Assembly (NCBI RefSeq): GCF_006175945.1
Contig: NZ_VAJL01000001.1
Location: 3,357,001-3,421,000, forward strand
Length of the DNA stretch: 64,000 bases
Origin: Chryseobacterium mulctrae
GTDB lineage: Bacteria > Bacteroidota > Bacteroidia > Flavobacteriales > Weeksellaceae
Direction: 5' to 3'
This document shows positions 51,773-63,064 of this stretch, piece after piece. Made by a program: the position numbers and the translations under genes. The first letter of the stretch is position 1; the number at the start of each line of letters is the position of its first letter. Under the pieces are notes generated by a model. The model saw nothing but the letters and a program-made list of their open reading frames with translations, ran no database searches and was not told the DNA's origin.

Positions 51773-52792
51773 TTATTTTAAAGAGCCAATTCCCAAAGAG
51801 CCGTCATTTTTTGGCAGTACGGTATCCACGGCTTCCGGATGATTTTCAGTTGATGTCGTTTCTTCATCTCCAGAGGAAAAATCATCCAACATATCCATCG
51901 TCGGAACAAAAAACAGGCTGCCGGTTTTTGCGGTGCTAAAATCCAGCAAACGGTCATAATTGCCTGGAGGATTGCCAATAAACATATTGTTAAGCATCAG
52001 TTTCACCGTGTTGAAAGTACTTGCATAAGCAATGAAGTACGTTCCCATCTCGTTGGTTGACATATTACCAAACGGGAGGTTATCGCGGATAATTTTGAAA
52101 TCATCACCCACATTGGCCAATGCAGAATGTGAATTTTGGGGTTTGATGTCATCCGTCATTTCTACATCGCTGTCTTTGTAGCGGCCAAAAACTTTTTCCT
52201 GTTCTTCTACCGGAAGTGCCTTAAAGGCCGCCAAATCATGAATATACTTTTGGACAAAAAGATAACTGCCACCTTTGTAAACCTCATCCTCATCACCTAT
52301 TAAACCAAAATATTCGCGCAAATTGCTTTCAGGATTTTCTGTTCCGTCTACAAAACCGAGAATGGAACGGCCATCCCAATAACGGAATCCGTGGACTTCT
52401 TCCACGCAATCTGCCACCGGAGAAAGTACTTTGGCAATATCTGCTGCCATATCATAACAGATGCTTGAGTTGGATCCTTTCAGGTGAAAATGCAAATCGC
52501 CTTTGGTAGAAACGGCAGTATAACGGCTTCCAACAATAGGTTCAAATTCCTCCAGCTCTTTCGGTAATGGTTTGGGCAAATCCAGCCAATGCCATGCACT
52601 GTAACCAATCCCCATGATGCAGCTGGCGTTATCATCCGGAAAACGGACATAAGCAGAATGGTTAAGGTTGATTACCAAAGCACAGATGCGCTGAAAAACT
52701 TCTTTGATTGGTGCACCTTCCTTAAAATTCCAAACCGTAAAAATGGTGTTTGTTCCGTGATTGCCGAGTACATCCTGTGGTCCCTGTCTCAT
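51773..52792 (-). CDS. DyP-type peroxidase, encapsulin cargo
   Basis: 339 residues. The catalytic segment GFVDGTENP lies near residue 142. The proximal His region NSHSALANVGDD is near 219, and the distal Arg segment IIRDNLPFG near 234. The C-terminus is DGSLGIGSLK, the canonical encapsulin cargo-loading peptide. The enzyme oxidises substrates with hydrogen peroxide using heme and is packaged into the encapsulin shell encoded directly downstream. A long acid/Ser linker (about 300-325) precedes the peptide, as in other cargo. Confidence 0.95.
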   Translation of the reverse strand: MRQGPQDVLGNHGTNTIFTVWNFKEGAPIKEVFQRICALVINLNHSAYVRFPDDNASCIMGIGYSAWHWLDLPKPLPKELEEFEPIVGSRYTAVSTKGDLHFHLKGSNSSICYDMAADIAKVLSPVADCVEEVHGFRYWDGRSILGFVDGTENPESNLREYFGLIGDEDEVYKGGSYLFVQKYIHDLAAFKALPVEEQEKVFGRYKDSDVEMTDDIKPQNSHSALANVGDDFKIIRDNLPFGNMSTNEMGTYFIAYASTFNTVKLMLNNMFIGNPPGNYDRLLDFSTAKTGSLFFVPTMDMLDDFSSGDEETTSTENHPEAVDTVLPKNDGSLGIGSLK

Positions 52793-52867
52793 GTGTCTGT
52801 TTTGATTCGGTTATTAACAGTGGCTAATTTAGGAAAAAATCAATGAATTTTGACTATTTATAGTTTA

Positions 52868-52901
52868 AAATAAAAAAACTCAGGACCACTGACGATCCTG
52901 A
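52868..52901. terminator. Hairpin resembling the encapsulin terminator
   Basis: ACTCAGGA and TCCTGAGT pair across a short loop, with T-runs on the minus-strand side. It sits upstream of the DyP gene, between it and the IS982 copy, and closely resembles the hairpin at 50813. It may be the terminator of a gene that the insertion sequences have displaced. Confidence 0.55.
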
Positions 52902-52991
52902 GTTTCTAACAAATACTCGTAGTGCATTATAAAAGGTTATTCATAATACGAAAAAAATCGTATATTGTATTGACTACCAATCGAACACACT

Positions 52992-53583
52992 ATGAATAAA
53001 CTAGATGCAATTTACGATTTTATTTTAAATGAATTAAGAAAATTAACCTTAAATGAGAATTTTTATTTTAAACCTATTAAACCAAAATTGAGTGATTTAG
53101 AACTTATTGCCATAAATATTTCTGCAGAATATTTATCATTAGATTCAGAATATCAGTTATTTAGATATCTTTCAAATTCAAAACTAAAAGGAATGATAGA
53201 AAGAAGTGTTTATAATCGCAGGAAAAGAAAACTCTTCTTGCATATGGAAAATATCAGAAAGATTATGGTTGAAAGATTTCATGATATTGAAAGCATTTTT
53301 ATTGTAGATTCAATGCCTTTAGAAATTTGCAAAAACGCAAGAGCAAACCGCTCTAAAATCTGTAAAGAAGATGAATTTTCATTTCCAAGCAAAGGATATT
53401 GCGCTTCTCAATCGAGTTATTATTATGGTTACAAATTACACGCTATATGTTCTGTTTCAGGAATATTTCAAAGTTTTGATATTTCTACTGCAAGCATTCA
53501 TGATATCCATTTTTTGCAAGACATAAAGCATCAAATAAACAATTGCACATTAATCGGAGATAGAGGTTATTTAGTCTCTCCTT

Positions 53584-53585
<2 letters not shown>
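52992..53585 (+). pseudogene. IS982-family transposase, C-terminally truncated
   Basis: 197 residues of an IS982-type transposase (usual length near 290). The helical N-terminus and the first part of the DDE domain are present (FIVDSMPLEICKN, about 108; YYGYKLHAICS, about 145; TLIGDRGYL at the end). The sequence stops abruptly at GDRGYLVSP where the second inserted element begins, so the last catalytic residue is missing. The element is probably inactive. Confidence 0.8.
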
Positions 53586-55601
<2,016 letters not shown>

Positions 55602-55602
55602 T

Positions 55603-56196
55603 TTAGGGCACAGGTTTTTTCAGAAAGAACAAAGTCAATGTCCGTGCGCCCTGTGCACCGTGTACCAAAACGGCGCTGATGTCCGCTGTTGCAGATGGCC
55701 CCATCACAAAACAGCCATAATGTGAGTGTGGAAAATCTACTCTTTTGTAGGCGGTATGCATATTTTCGGTCAAATCTTCAGGATCCAGCAAAACAGCGAG
55801 GTGTTGAGATAAATAACCTAATGAATTGGTAACCAGAGATTTTTCGGAGACCCAGACCATTCCCATCTCCGCCACACCAAACTCTGCACGGAAAATACCC
55901 AAATCCACATCATTAAGATCCGCGGGCTTTTGCACGTGTATATCTTTATTCCCTCTCCATTCAGGCGTTGCAGAGCAAGTGACCTTACCATCAGGAAGCT
56001 TTTTTCGCATAATTTCCTGCGCTTCTTCTACCGATGCGACATCATAAAAATCGACGGCAGCAATTTTGGCGTTAATTTCAAAAACAGCTTTAAGATCTGT
56101 CCCTGGCTTTTTATAATCCGGGATGGCGGGATAATCCACTTTTTCGCGGTTAGCAAGATTGGTTCTTACCGAACTCAGTAATTCTTCTTTAGTCAT
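55603..56196 (-). CDS. lutC: LutC, LUD-domain lactate utilisation protein
   Basis: 197 residues with the LUD fold: the charged N-terminus, a Ser/Thr-rich central region and GVAEMGMVWVSEKSLVTNSL (about 107). The C-terminal block is MGPSATADISAVLVHGAQG (about 163-181). LutC forms a complex with LutA and LutB to oxidise lactate to pyruvate. It overlaps lutB by eight bases and is followed by the nucleosidase gene. Confidence 0.9.
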   Translation of the reverse strand: MTKEELLSSVRTNLANREKVDYPAIPDYKKPGTDLKAVFEINAKIAAVDFYDVASVEEAQEIMRKKLPDGKVTCSATPEWRGNKDIHVQKPADLNDVDLGIFRAEFGVAEMGMVWVSEKSLVTNSLGYLSQHLAVLLDPEDLTENMHTAYKRVDFPHSHYGCFVMGPSATADISAVLVHGAQGARTLTLFFLKKPVP

Positions 56197-57574
56197 TGTT
56201 TTTTCGGTTTTTTTTGTACCAGTCTCTGAAGGTTTCTTTTTTCACGTCAGGCAATTCACGGTCTTCTACCCAAGGATCCAACGTGCTGTTTTCCAATAGA
56301 GATTTTGGGAGAATATTCAGCATATTGTAAGTGGTCTTTTCCATCATTTTAAAAGCAGTTGCACTGCCCAGCATTCTGTCAGCAGCAGCAAATGCCAGCC
56401 TTCTGCCAAAAGGTGTTTTCTTTTTCTCCATCATCACTTTGCGCCACTCGATAATCTGGTCCGAAATATTAATATGAACGGGGCAAATCTCTGTACACGA
56501 GCCGCAAAGCGATGAATGGAAAGGTAATTCTGAATAGGTGTCTTCATCAAAAGTAGGATCCAGAATAATCCCAATCGGGCCGGAATAAGTAGCACCATAA
56601 GACAATCCGCCACTCCTTCTGTACACCGGGCAGGTATTCATACAGGCACCACAACGGATACATTTGAGAGAATGCCAGAATTTGTCCATAGACAATCGTT
56701 TGCTCCTACCATTATCTGTGAGTACAATGTGCATCTCAGATCCTTCTCTTGGGCCTGAAAAATGAGAAGTATACTGCGTTGCCGGCGTCCCTAAAGCACT
56801 GCGGGAAAGTAGTCTGATAAAAACACCCAGATCTTCTACCTTCGGCAGGATCTTTTCTATACCAATACTTGCAATATGAAGCGGTGGAATGCTTGCAGTA
56901 AGATCGGCATTACCTTCATTAGTACAGACTACAAAAGTACCGGTTTCGGCAACGGCAAAATTGGCGCCTGTCATCCCGGCATCTGCCACCAAAAATTTGG
57001 GCCGGGCATTGTTCCTCATTGCTTCTGCGAGAGAATGCGGATCATCATCGTTGGGATCCGTACCAATTTTATCTGCAAATAGTTTGGCAATATCTTCTGT
57101 CGTTTTTTGGATGGCAGGCATTACAATATGACTTGGGCGCTCGTCCGATAGTTGCTGGATTCGTTCACCCAGATCGGTCTCCAGGACATCAATTCCTCTT
57201 TCTTCAAGAAAAGGCGTCATCCCGCATTCTTCCTGCAGCATCGATTTGCTTTTGATGATGCGCTTTGCGCCGTGAGAATTCAGAATATTAAAAACAATAG
57301 CGTTGTGTTCATCGGCATCTTTTGCAAAATGAACTGTGATACCGTTTTCCTCTGCTTTTGTTGCAAACTGGTCTATGTAGTGATCCAGATGCGTCAGCGC
57401 ATGTTCCTTAATTTGTGAAGCCAGATTCCTAAGCTCTTCCCATTCCGGGATCTCAGAGGATACTTTACCACGCTTGATAATTGTATTGTAAAGATTCTTG
57501 TCGTGTTGAGCCTCGTGAACATCATCCTGCTTGATGAACTTGCGGGCGTTATCTTCTACGTTTACTTTTCCCAT
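56189..57574 (-). CDS. lutB: LutB, iron-sulfur lactate utilisation protein
   Basis: 461 residues: an N-terminal LUD domain (about 60-290) and a C-terminal ferredoxin-like part with two 4Fe-4S sites, CIRCGACMNTCPVYR (about 306) and CGSCTEICPVHI (about 356). LutB transfers electrons from lactate oxidation with LutA and LutC. It follows lutA after 12 bases and overlaps lutC. Confidence 0.93.
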   Translation of the reverse strand: MGKVNVEDNARKFIKQDDVHEAQHDKNLYNTIIKRGKVSSEIPEWEELRNLASQIKEHALTHLDHYIDQFATKAEENGITVHFAKDADEHNAIVFNILNSHGAKRIIKSKSMLQEECGMTPFLEERGIDVLETDLGERIQQLSDERPSHIVMPAIQKTTEDIAKLFADKIGTDPNDDDPHSLAEAMRNNARPKFLVADAGMTGANFAVAETGTFVVCTNEGNADLTASIPPLHIASIGIEKILPKVEDLGVFIRLLSRSALGTPATQYTSHFSGPREGSEMHIVLTDNGRSKRLSMDKFWHSLKCIRCGACMNTCPVYRRSGGLSYGATYSGPIGIILDPTFDEDTYSELPFHSSLCGSCTEICPVHINISDQIIEWRKVMMEKKKTPFGRRLAFAAADRMLGSATAFKMMEKTTYNMLNILPKSLLENSTLDPWVEDRELPDVKKETFRDWYKKNRKNND

Positions 57575-57586
57575 TGTTTGTGATTT

Positions 57587-58336
57587 TTAGAATGGTCCGT
57601 TATTCAAAACCTGAGCAATATGTACAAATTTGAGGTCTGACTTTTCTCTTTTGGCAATGCCTTCCTGATGCATCAGGCAAGACATATCCGGCGAAACTAC
57701 ATATTCTACTTTATGCCTTGTGTAATCAGCAACTTTGTCCTGCCCCATCTTGGCACTCACCGCTTCATCGGTTACACAAAACGTCCCACCAAAGCCACAG
57801 CATTCTTGTGGCCTGTCAATCGTTTCTACTTTAACTCCTGACACCTTCTTTAACAGATCTTCGGTTTTATTAAAGTAAGGTTCCTGCCACTCAAAACGGG
57901 ATGCAATGTGTAAGCCGCGGATAGAACTGCAGGAATTATGGATAGCCACCGTATGCTGGAAATCTGCCCAAGGGAATTCTTCTATCTTGAGAACATCGTG
58001 TAAAAACTCTACTAATTCTATGGTTTTGTGACGGATTTCTGTAACAGTTTCGGTTTGAGGAATTGCATCCATATGGAGCTTGACGTGCTTGACACAACTC
58101 CCTGCCGGCCCAACGATATAATCAAAATTCAAATCCTTAAAATTTTCACAAAACTGAGTTTCTGTCCTTATAGAATGTTTCTGATCGCCCTCATTGGCCA
58201 TAGGCTGTCCACAACAAGTCTGCTGCAAAGGTACTGTGACCTCTACGCCCAATCGCTCCAAAAGCTCAAGTGTGGCAATACCGACTTTGGGGTAAATCAG
58301 ATCTATATAACAGGGGATAAAGAGTGCTACTTTCAT
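57587..58336 (-). CDS. lutA: LutA, CCG-domain lactate utilisation protein
   Basis: 249 residues with two CCG (cysteine-rich) domains, CCGQPMANEGD (about 41) and CCGFGGTFC (about 187), which hold iron-sulfur or heterodisulfide-type sites. First gene of the lutABC unit on the minus strand. On that strand TAATTTTG, matching the -7 box TAnnTTTG, lies at 58358-58365, about 22 bases upstream of the start. Confidence 0.93.
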   Translation of the reverse strand: MKVALFIPCYIDLIYPKVGIATLELLERLGVEVTVPLQQTCCGQPMANEGDQKHSIRTETQFCENFKDLNFDYIVGPAGSCVKHVKLHMDAIPQTETVTEIRHKTIELVEFLHDVLKIEEFPWADFQHTVAIHNSCSSIRGLHIASRFEWQEPYFNKTEDLLKKVSGVKVETIDRPQECCGFGGTFCVTDEAVSAKMGQDKVADYTRHKVEYVVSPDMSCLMHQEGIAKREKSDLKFVHIAQVLNNGPF

Positions 58337-58463
58337 TACAAAATTTTATAGAAACTCAAAATTAGCACTATTTCTTCTTTTCCTGATTAGGCTTAGGATG
58401 AAAAAAGCCTATACGAGAGGTTATTTATATTGAGTAAAAATAATTTACCTGGCATTAAGACAA

Positions 58464-58497
58464 TAAAAAAGACTTTTGAAATCAAAAGTCTTTTTTA
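58464..58497 (-). terminator. Terminator after fabG
   Basis: A near-perfect hairpin, AAAAAAGACTTTTGA with its complement, carries poly-T on both strands. It lies 18 bases past the fabG stop and upstream of lutA. Confidence 0.8.
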
Positions 58498-58514
58498 TTG
58501 AATATTAAATTCTA

Positions 58515-59258
58515 TTATGTCAGCATTCCGCCGTCAACATTCAGAACCTGGCCGGTGATGTAGGAAGACATATAACTTGCTAAGAAAACGCAGGCATTAG
58601 CCACGTCTTCCGGCTGTCCACCACGTTTCAACGGGATACCATCTCTCCATCCCTGTACGGTTTTCTCATCAAGGGCGGCCGTCATTTCGGTTTCTATAAA
58701 ACCTGGTGCCACGGCATTGCAACGGATATTTCTGGATCCTAATTCTAATGCAATCGACTTAGAAAAACCAATAACACCAGCTTTAGAAGCCGCATAATTG
58801 GCCTGCCCGGCATTCCCTTTAACGCCTACTACAGAAGTCATATTGATAATTGAGCCCGATTTGGCCTTCATCATTGGCTTGATAACCGCTTTGGTCAGGT
58901 TAAAAACAGAATCCAAATTAACTTTGATAATCGTATCCCAATCGTCTTTGGACATTCTTAACATCAGATTATCTCTGGTAATCCCGGCATTGTTTACCAG
59001 AATATCAATCGTCCCAAACTCTGCCAATACATCTTCTACCAGCTTTTGGGCAGCATCATAATCCGACGCATCGGACTGATAGCCTTTGATTTCTGTAATA
59101 TTACTTAATTCTGATTCTAATGCTTTTGCTTTGTCTACAGAACCGGCGTAGGTGACTGCTATTTTTGCGCCTTCTTTGGCAAAAACTTCTGCAATACCTT
59201 TCCCGATACCTCTTGTTGCGCCTGTAATGATGGCAACTTTACCTTGTAATAATCCCAT
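58515..59258 (-). CDS. fabG: FabG, 3-oxoacyl-ACP reductase
   Basis: 247 residues of a short-chain dehydrogenase with the NADP-binding TGATRGIGKG (about 14), NNAG (about 89), catalytic Ser in NMTSVVG (about 139) and YAASKAG (Tyr-x3-Lys, about 154). The full-length match and residues such as GFIETEMT support FabG of fatty-acid synthesis. It has its own terminator and a possible promoter box TATATTTG on the minus strand at 59291-59298. Confidence 0.9.
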   Translation of the reverse strand: MGLLQGKVAIITGATRGIGKGIAEVFAKEGAKIAVTYAGSVDKAKALESELSNITEIKGYQSDASDYDAAQKLVEDVLAEFGTIDILVNNAGITRDNLMLRMSKDDWDTIIKVNLDSVFNLTKAVIKPMMKAKSGSIINMTSVVGVKGNAGQANYAASKAGVIGFSKSIALELGSRNIRCNAVAPGFIETEMTAALDEKTVQGWRDGIPLKRGGQPEDVANACVFLASYMSSYITGQVLNVDGGMLT

Positions 59259-59388
59259 TTGAAATGTTAGATAAATTAATCTTTAAAAGACAAATATATG
59301 AAATCGCCATGATTTGGAAACCAATCACCCATGAAGAGGCGATTGTGCATGACTTCAGAAAAAATATAAATATGCCTATGAAAAAGTT

Positions 59389-59630
59389 TTATTTATTAAG
59401 TTCATTATGATATTCATTTTTAAGTGATTCAATTTTGTCTTTCAACTCTTTGCTGATTTTGTTTGGATAGTTTTTCAGTTTTTTGAGATTGAATGCAAGA
59501 ATTATTGCAGAGATACCTGAAAAAATAAATGCCACAGCTGTTATAACAACCAGAGAAATTCCGGCTAAAACAGGATTAAGAATAAGAATAACAGACCCGA
59601 TAAGGCCAAGAAAACTGATCAGCGCCAGAT
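59389..59630 (-). pseudogene. HdeD-family membrane protein, C-terminal fragment
   Basis: On the minus strand, a frame with no visible start reads LALISFLGLIGSVILILNPV, AGISLVVITAVAFIFSG and a Lys/Glu tail ending NELNK, then TAA. Three short loops with hydrophobic spans match the C-terminal half of HdeD/DUF308 acid-resistance proteins. The N-terminal half is lost at the junction with an integrase fragment on the other strand. Confidence 0.7.
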
Positions 59631-60285
59631 TCTGTATTGCAAATGGTTGGATTGATAGAGATCCGTTCCTTAATTATAGTTCCACTTTTAATGAAGTGAC
59701 CAGAGTATTTTTAAATGAGGAGGAAATAGAAAAACTTTTCAATAAAGATTTTAAAAATGAGCGATTATCACAGGTTAGGTATATATTTCTGTTCAGTTGT
59801 TTTACTGGCTTAGCTTATATAGATACACAGAAATTAACCAATGATAATGTAAGCATAGGCTTAGATGGGAATAAGTGGATTTATACGAAACGTCAGAAAA
59901 CCAAAACAACATCCAATATCCCGGTACTGCCTCAAGCAGAGCAGATTATTGATAAATACAGAAACCACCCTTCTTGCCTGAATAGTGGAAAGCTCCTTCC
60001 CGTTCTCAGTAATCAGAAGATGAATGCTTATCTCAAAGAAATCGCAGACCTATGTGGAATTAACAAAGAACTTACATACCATATCATATCGCACGCCATA
60101 CTTTTGCTACAACTGTGACCTTATCCAATGGGGTACCAATAGAAAGTGTCAGCAAAATGCTCGGGCATAAGAACATCAAGACCACCCAGCATTACGCTAA
60201 AATTTTGGACAAAAAAATAAGTGAAGATATGTCAGCCTTGAAAATTGTTCTACAGGAAAAAGAAAAGTTGAAGGCAATAGGGTAG
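59627..60285 (+). pseudogene. Tyrosine integrase 3, C-terminal half with frameshift
   Basis: Integrase sequence close to integrase 2 starts near RFCIANGWIDRDPFLNY, without an N-terminus. At 60081-60090 the five bases ATATC occur twice in tandem. Dropping one copy restores [16 protein letters not shown], then [16 protein letters not shown], ending at TAG 60283-60285. The gene is dead twice: truncated and frameshifted. An open frame running in from 59483 reads HdeD antisense and is chance. Confidence 0.85.
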
Positions 60286-60308
60286 CTATTATTTATACTA
60301 AATAACTA

Positions 60309-60340
60309 AACACCGTAAAAATTATTTGCGGTGTTTTTTT
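60309..60340 (+). terminator. Terminator after integrase 3
   Basis: AACACCG and CGGTGTT pair around an AT-rich loop and run into seven T residues. It lies 24 bases after the integrase stop. Confidence 0.75.
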
Positions 60341-60808
60341 AGTGAATGTTTTCTATGAATAAATTATTCTCTTTTGTATTTTTGGTGATCCATAATGCAG
60401 TGGAGAATCAGGTCACTGAAATTTTGGAAAAACTGGAGATAAAATTAGTACAGAAACAATCTTTGGCAATTTATTTAGTCACTATTAATATTAAATGCGC
60501 ATGTTGAATCCGTAGTTTTTATATATTAAAATATTACGTTAAGCAAATCATTTTCTTCGTTCAAATACTCGAAATATAAATACTAAAGAAATATGATTAT
60601 GAGATGTGCCCTTGCGAGGCGTGTTTTGCGTCATATCTTTAGTGGGTTATTCGAGTAACCTGAACGGAGAGTGATGTCAATTCACGCTCTTTTTTTTATT
60701 TAATGAATGTAATGATAAGTTTATTAATAACTATAAAAGCAAGTAGAAATACTATTTCATATTTCTGAAAAATTTATTAAACTTATACCAACAAAAAACA
60801 AATAACTA
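60341..60808. other. Gene-free stretch with a structured RNA candidate
   Basis: No protein gene is supported in about 470 bases. Its right half holds the hairpins at 60645-60697 described separately. The rest is AT-rich and without clear signals. Confidence 0.5.
60601..60697 (+). ncRNA. Possible small structured RNA with terminator
   Basis: GGTTA-TTCGAG-TAACC (60645-60660) forms a perfect small stem. GAGAGTGA/TCACGCTC (60667-60674, 60682-60689) follows with eight T residues, a good intrinsic terminator. Its left part is less AT-rich than the surroundings. I see no clear promoter, and the family is unknown. Confidence 0.35.
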
Positions 60809-62075
60809 ATGAAATGCAAAAAAAATTATTTTCTATTCACCTGCCTATTTATTAGTCAATTAGGATTTGCACAGATTCCTAATCTGCCCACACCACATAA
60901 TATTACACCATCTACTGTTTTTAGTCCGCCGGATGTGGTTAATATGTCAAGTTACAGTGTTAAAAATAAAATGAATGTTCCTTTATCAGGAAATATAGCT
61001 CTTCAAAAGCAAAATGAAACATTGATAGACCAAACACAAAAAGTTATTAACGCACAAATTGAAGAGCAGCAACATCAAATTTACTACCAACAGCAGGAAA
61101 AGGAATTTGCTAAAACTTATTTTTTACCTTCGTTATCGGATAAAGCAGGAGCAACGGCGTACTATTCCGCTTTTGAAAGCCTGTCAAAGCTCAATCCTGA
61201 CAATTATTCAATTGCTGATGCAACTTTTTTGGTTGAAAACGCTTTTTACAACAACGATAAAAATTTTCAGAATACCTATCAGAACTACATTCAAAAAGCA
61301 ACAAAAATCATTCAAACCGAAATCAACAAAAAAGGAATTTCAGATGATGATAATGCTTCAAAAAATTTCACTCTTTTCAAATATTTCGCAAAAGACATCA
61401 CTGGTGATGTCCCCGAATCATTCTTATATCCGATTTACAGATAATGATGGTGAAACTCTGAACGTGGAACTTACCAATGGAATGTTCACGGCAAATTCCT
61501 TCGTTTTGAATAATGGTTATATCAAATCCGAAGCCCTGGAAAATAAAATGTATATGCAGAATCTGACCAAGAAAGAAATACTTTCCCAGACTTATACGGA
61601 TTTGGCTAGCGGATACATTCATAAGTTCGGTTATGATGAATTTGTCGGAAAGATTTTGGATAAAGCTCAACAACTGAATCTCAATAACATCGGAGCAGTG
61701 CTTTCGGAATCCAATCTCAATCAGGAACGGTTTATACAAGCGTGTAATAATGTAGGAATCAATCCTCACGATAAGGAAGATTTGCAGAACATTAAACATT
61801 TCCCGGAGTTGGTTTTACAACTGAGAAATATCAACGGGCAGTTTGATTATATCGACCAGTCGGGATTTGCACAGATGCCTCCGGAGCAATACGAAAAGTG
61901 GCTCGGTTCTTTGCAAAAGGCAGAAAATAAGCAGGAAAGTGATGAGATTTTAGAAAGAATACAGGCAATAGAAGCACAAAAAAGAAAGGAAGCATTACAG
62001 AAGCAGAAAGAGCAAACAATTACACCGAAGAAAGAAGCTCCGAAAACTTATGTGATTCCGAAAGAATATTTATAA
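60809..62075 (+). pseudogene. Unknown exported protein with one frameshift
   Basis: A signal peptide (MKCKKNYFLFTCLFISQLGFAQ) starts a 211-residue frame ending at 61444. The protein continues in another frame from NHSYIRFTDNDGETLNVELT to a stop at 62075. Removing one C from the run CCCC at 61411-61414 joins them as DVPNHSYIRFTDNDG. The joined protein would be about 420 residues, helical and rich in Gln, ending PKTYVIPKEYL. An ATG at 61407 could alternatively start a second gene. No family is recognised. Confidence 0.6.
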
Positions 62076-62099
62076 TTTTACCAATAACAAAATATAACT

Positions 62100-63052
62100 A
62101 TGAAAAAAATTCTATTTTTTTACTTGTTTATTTTTGACAGTTTCTTTTCAGGCACAGATTAAGAAGAAAACTGAAAAGACAAAAACTGAGAAAGAATGGG
62201 TAAATCCCGTAAAGCTCACAAAAGAGGAACGAAGCCGTCGGTATATGGATGAGGTTCTGAAAACCAGAGATTCTCTAACTCCACAGGAAGCTGAACGCAG
62301 AAGAAAAAATATTCTGGCAGGCAATCCTTTTGCAAAATATGGATATTACCCGAAAGTCGCTACTTTGAGCAAAGGAAAGTATCTGGAATTTCACGATAAG
62401 GATTCTATTGTGGTTATTGGTTCTGTAAAATACAATACGAAACAACAGAAGTTATAGAAGTTCTGGATATTGATTTATCTGATCCTGATGCACAGCCAAT
62501 CGGCGACACTCACGGAATGTGGATGAGCCCTGACCCCTTGAGTGAGGAATTTCCGAGCTGGTCACCATATAGTTATGCTTTTCAAAACCCTATTCGGAAT
62601 GTAGACCCAACAGGAATGGCTACTGAAGATGCTGTTGAAAGTTGTTGTTGGGGATTATTTCGGTTAATGCCGATGTTTGAAAACTCCTCTATAAAGCCTA
62701 CCGTTGTAGAAGTGGCTACAAAAACCGGAGAAACAACAAAAACTCAGGAACATCACATTATTCCTCGACAATTTAAAAATAATTAAATAGTTAAAGAAGC
62801 CAAAGATCAAAATACAATCATCAGATTTCGGAACTTCTAAAAGAAGTTCCGAAATCTGATGCATTGAATGGCGTTAGAAATATAAAAGATAAAGTGTCCG
62901 ATATTATTAAATCTAATCCTGATACAAAAATTAATGATCTCAAATTTAAAAATGCTCCTTCTGCTAAAGTTGATAATACCACCGTAGAAAAAGAAAGACC
63001 TGCGATTATGTTTCCAACACCCAAACCAAAAGAATATGACACTTGTATCTAA
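62100..63052 (+). pseudogene. Decayed Rhs-type polymorphic toxin
   Basis: A signal peptide (MKKILFFTCLFLTVSFQAQ) is restored by removing one T at 62115-62121. A second frame break near 62434-62440 joins GSVKYNT to TEVIEVLDIDLSDPDAQPIG. The Rhs-core-like MWMSPDPLSEEF, PYSYAFQNPIRNVDPTGM follows. The toxin end carries HHIIPRQF, an HNH/endonuclease VII-like nuclease motif, then an in-frame TAA after FKNN and a shift near 62817, before QISELLKEVPKSD. Multiple breaks make it inactive, whether by real decay or sequence error. Confidence 0.7.
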
Positions 63053-63064
63053 AATATAGTATGT

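Noticed and set aside
59483-59626. N-terminal extension of the integrase fragment (MRLNARIIAEIPEK...)
   Set aside because: It is antisense to the HdeD fragment, which has the better protein sequence; the extension is chance.
61059-61406. Open frame before the second part of the frameshifted exported protein
   Set aside because: It overlaps the well-formed first part and reads as Lys/Ile/Arg-rich nonsense until the frame break.
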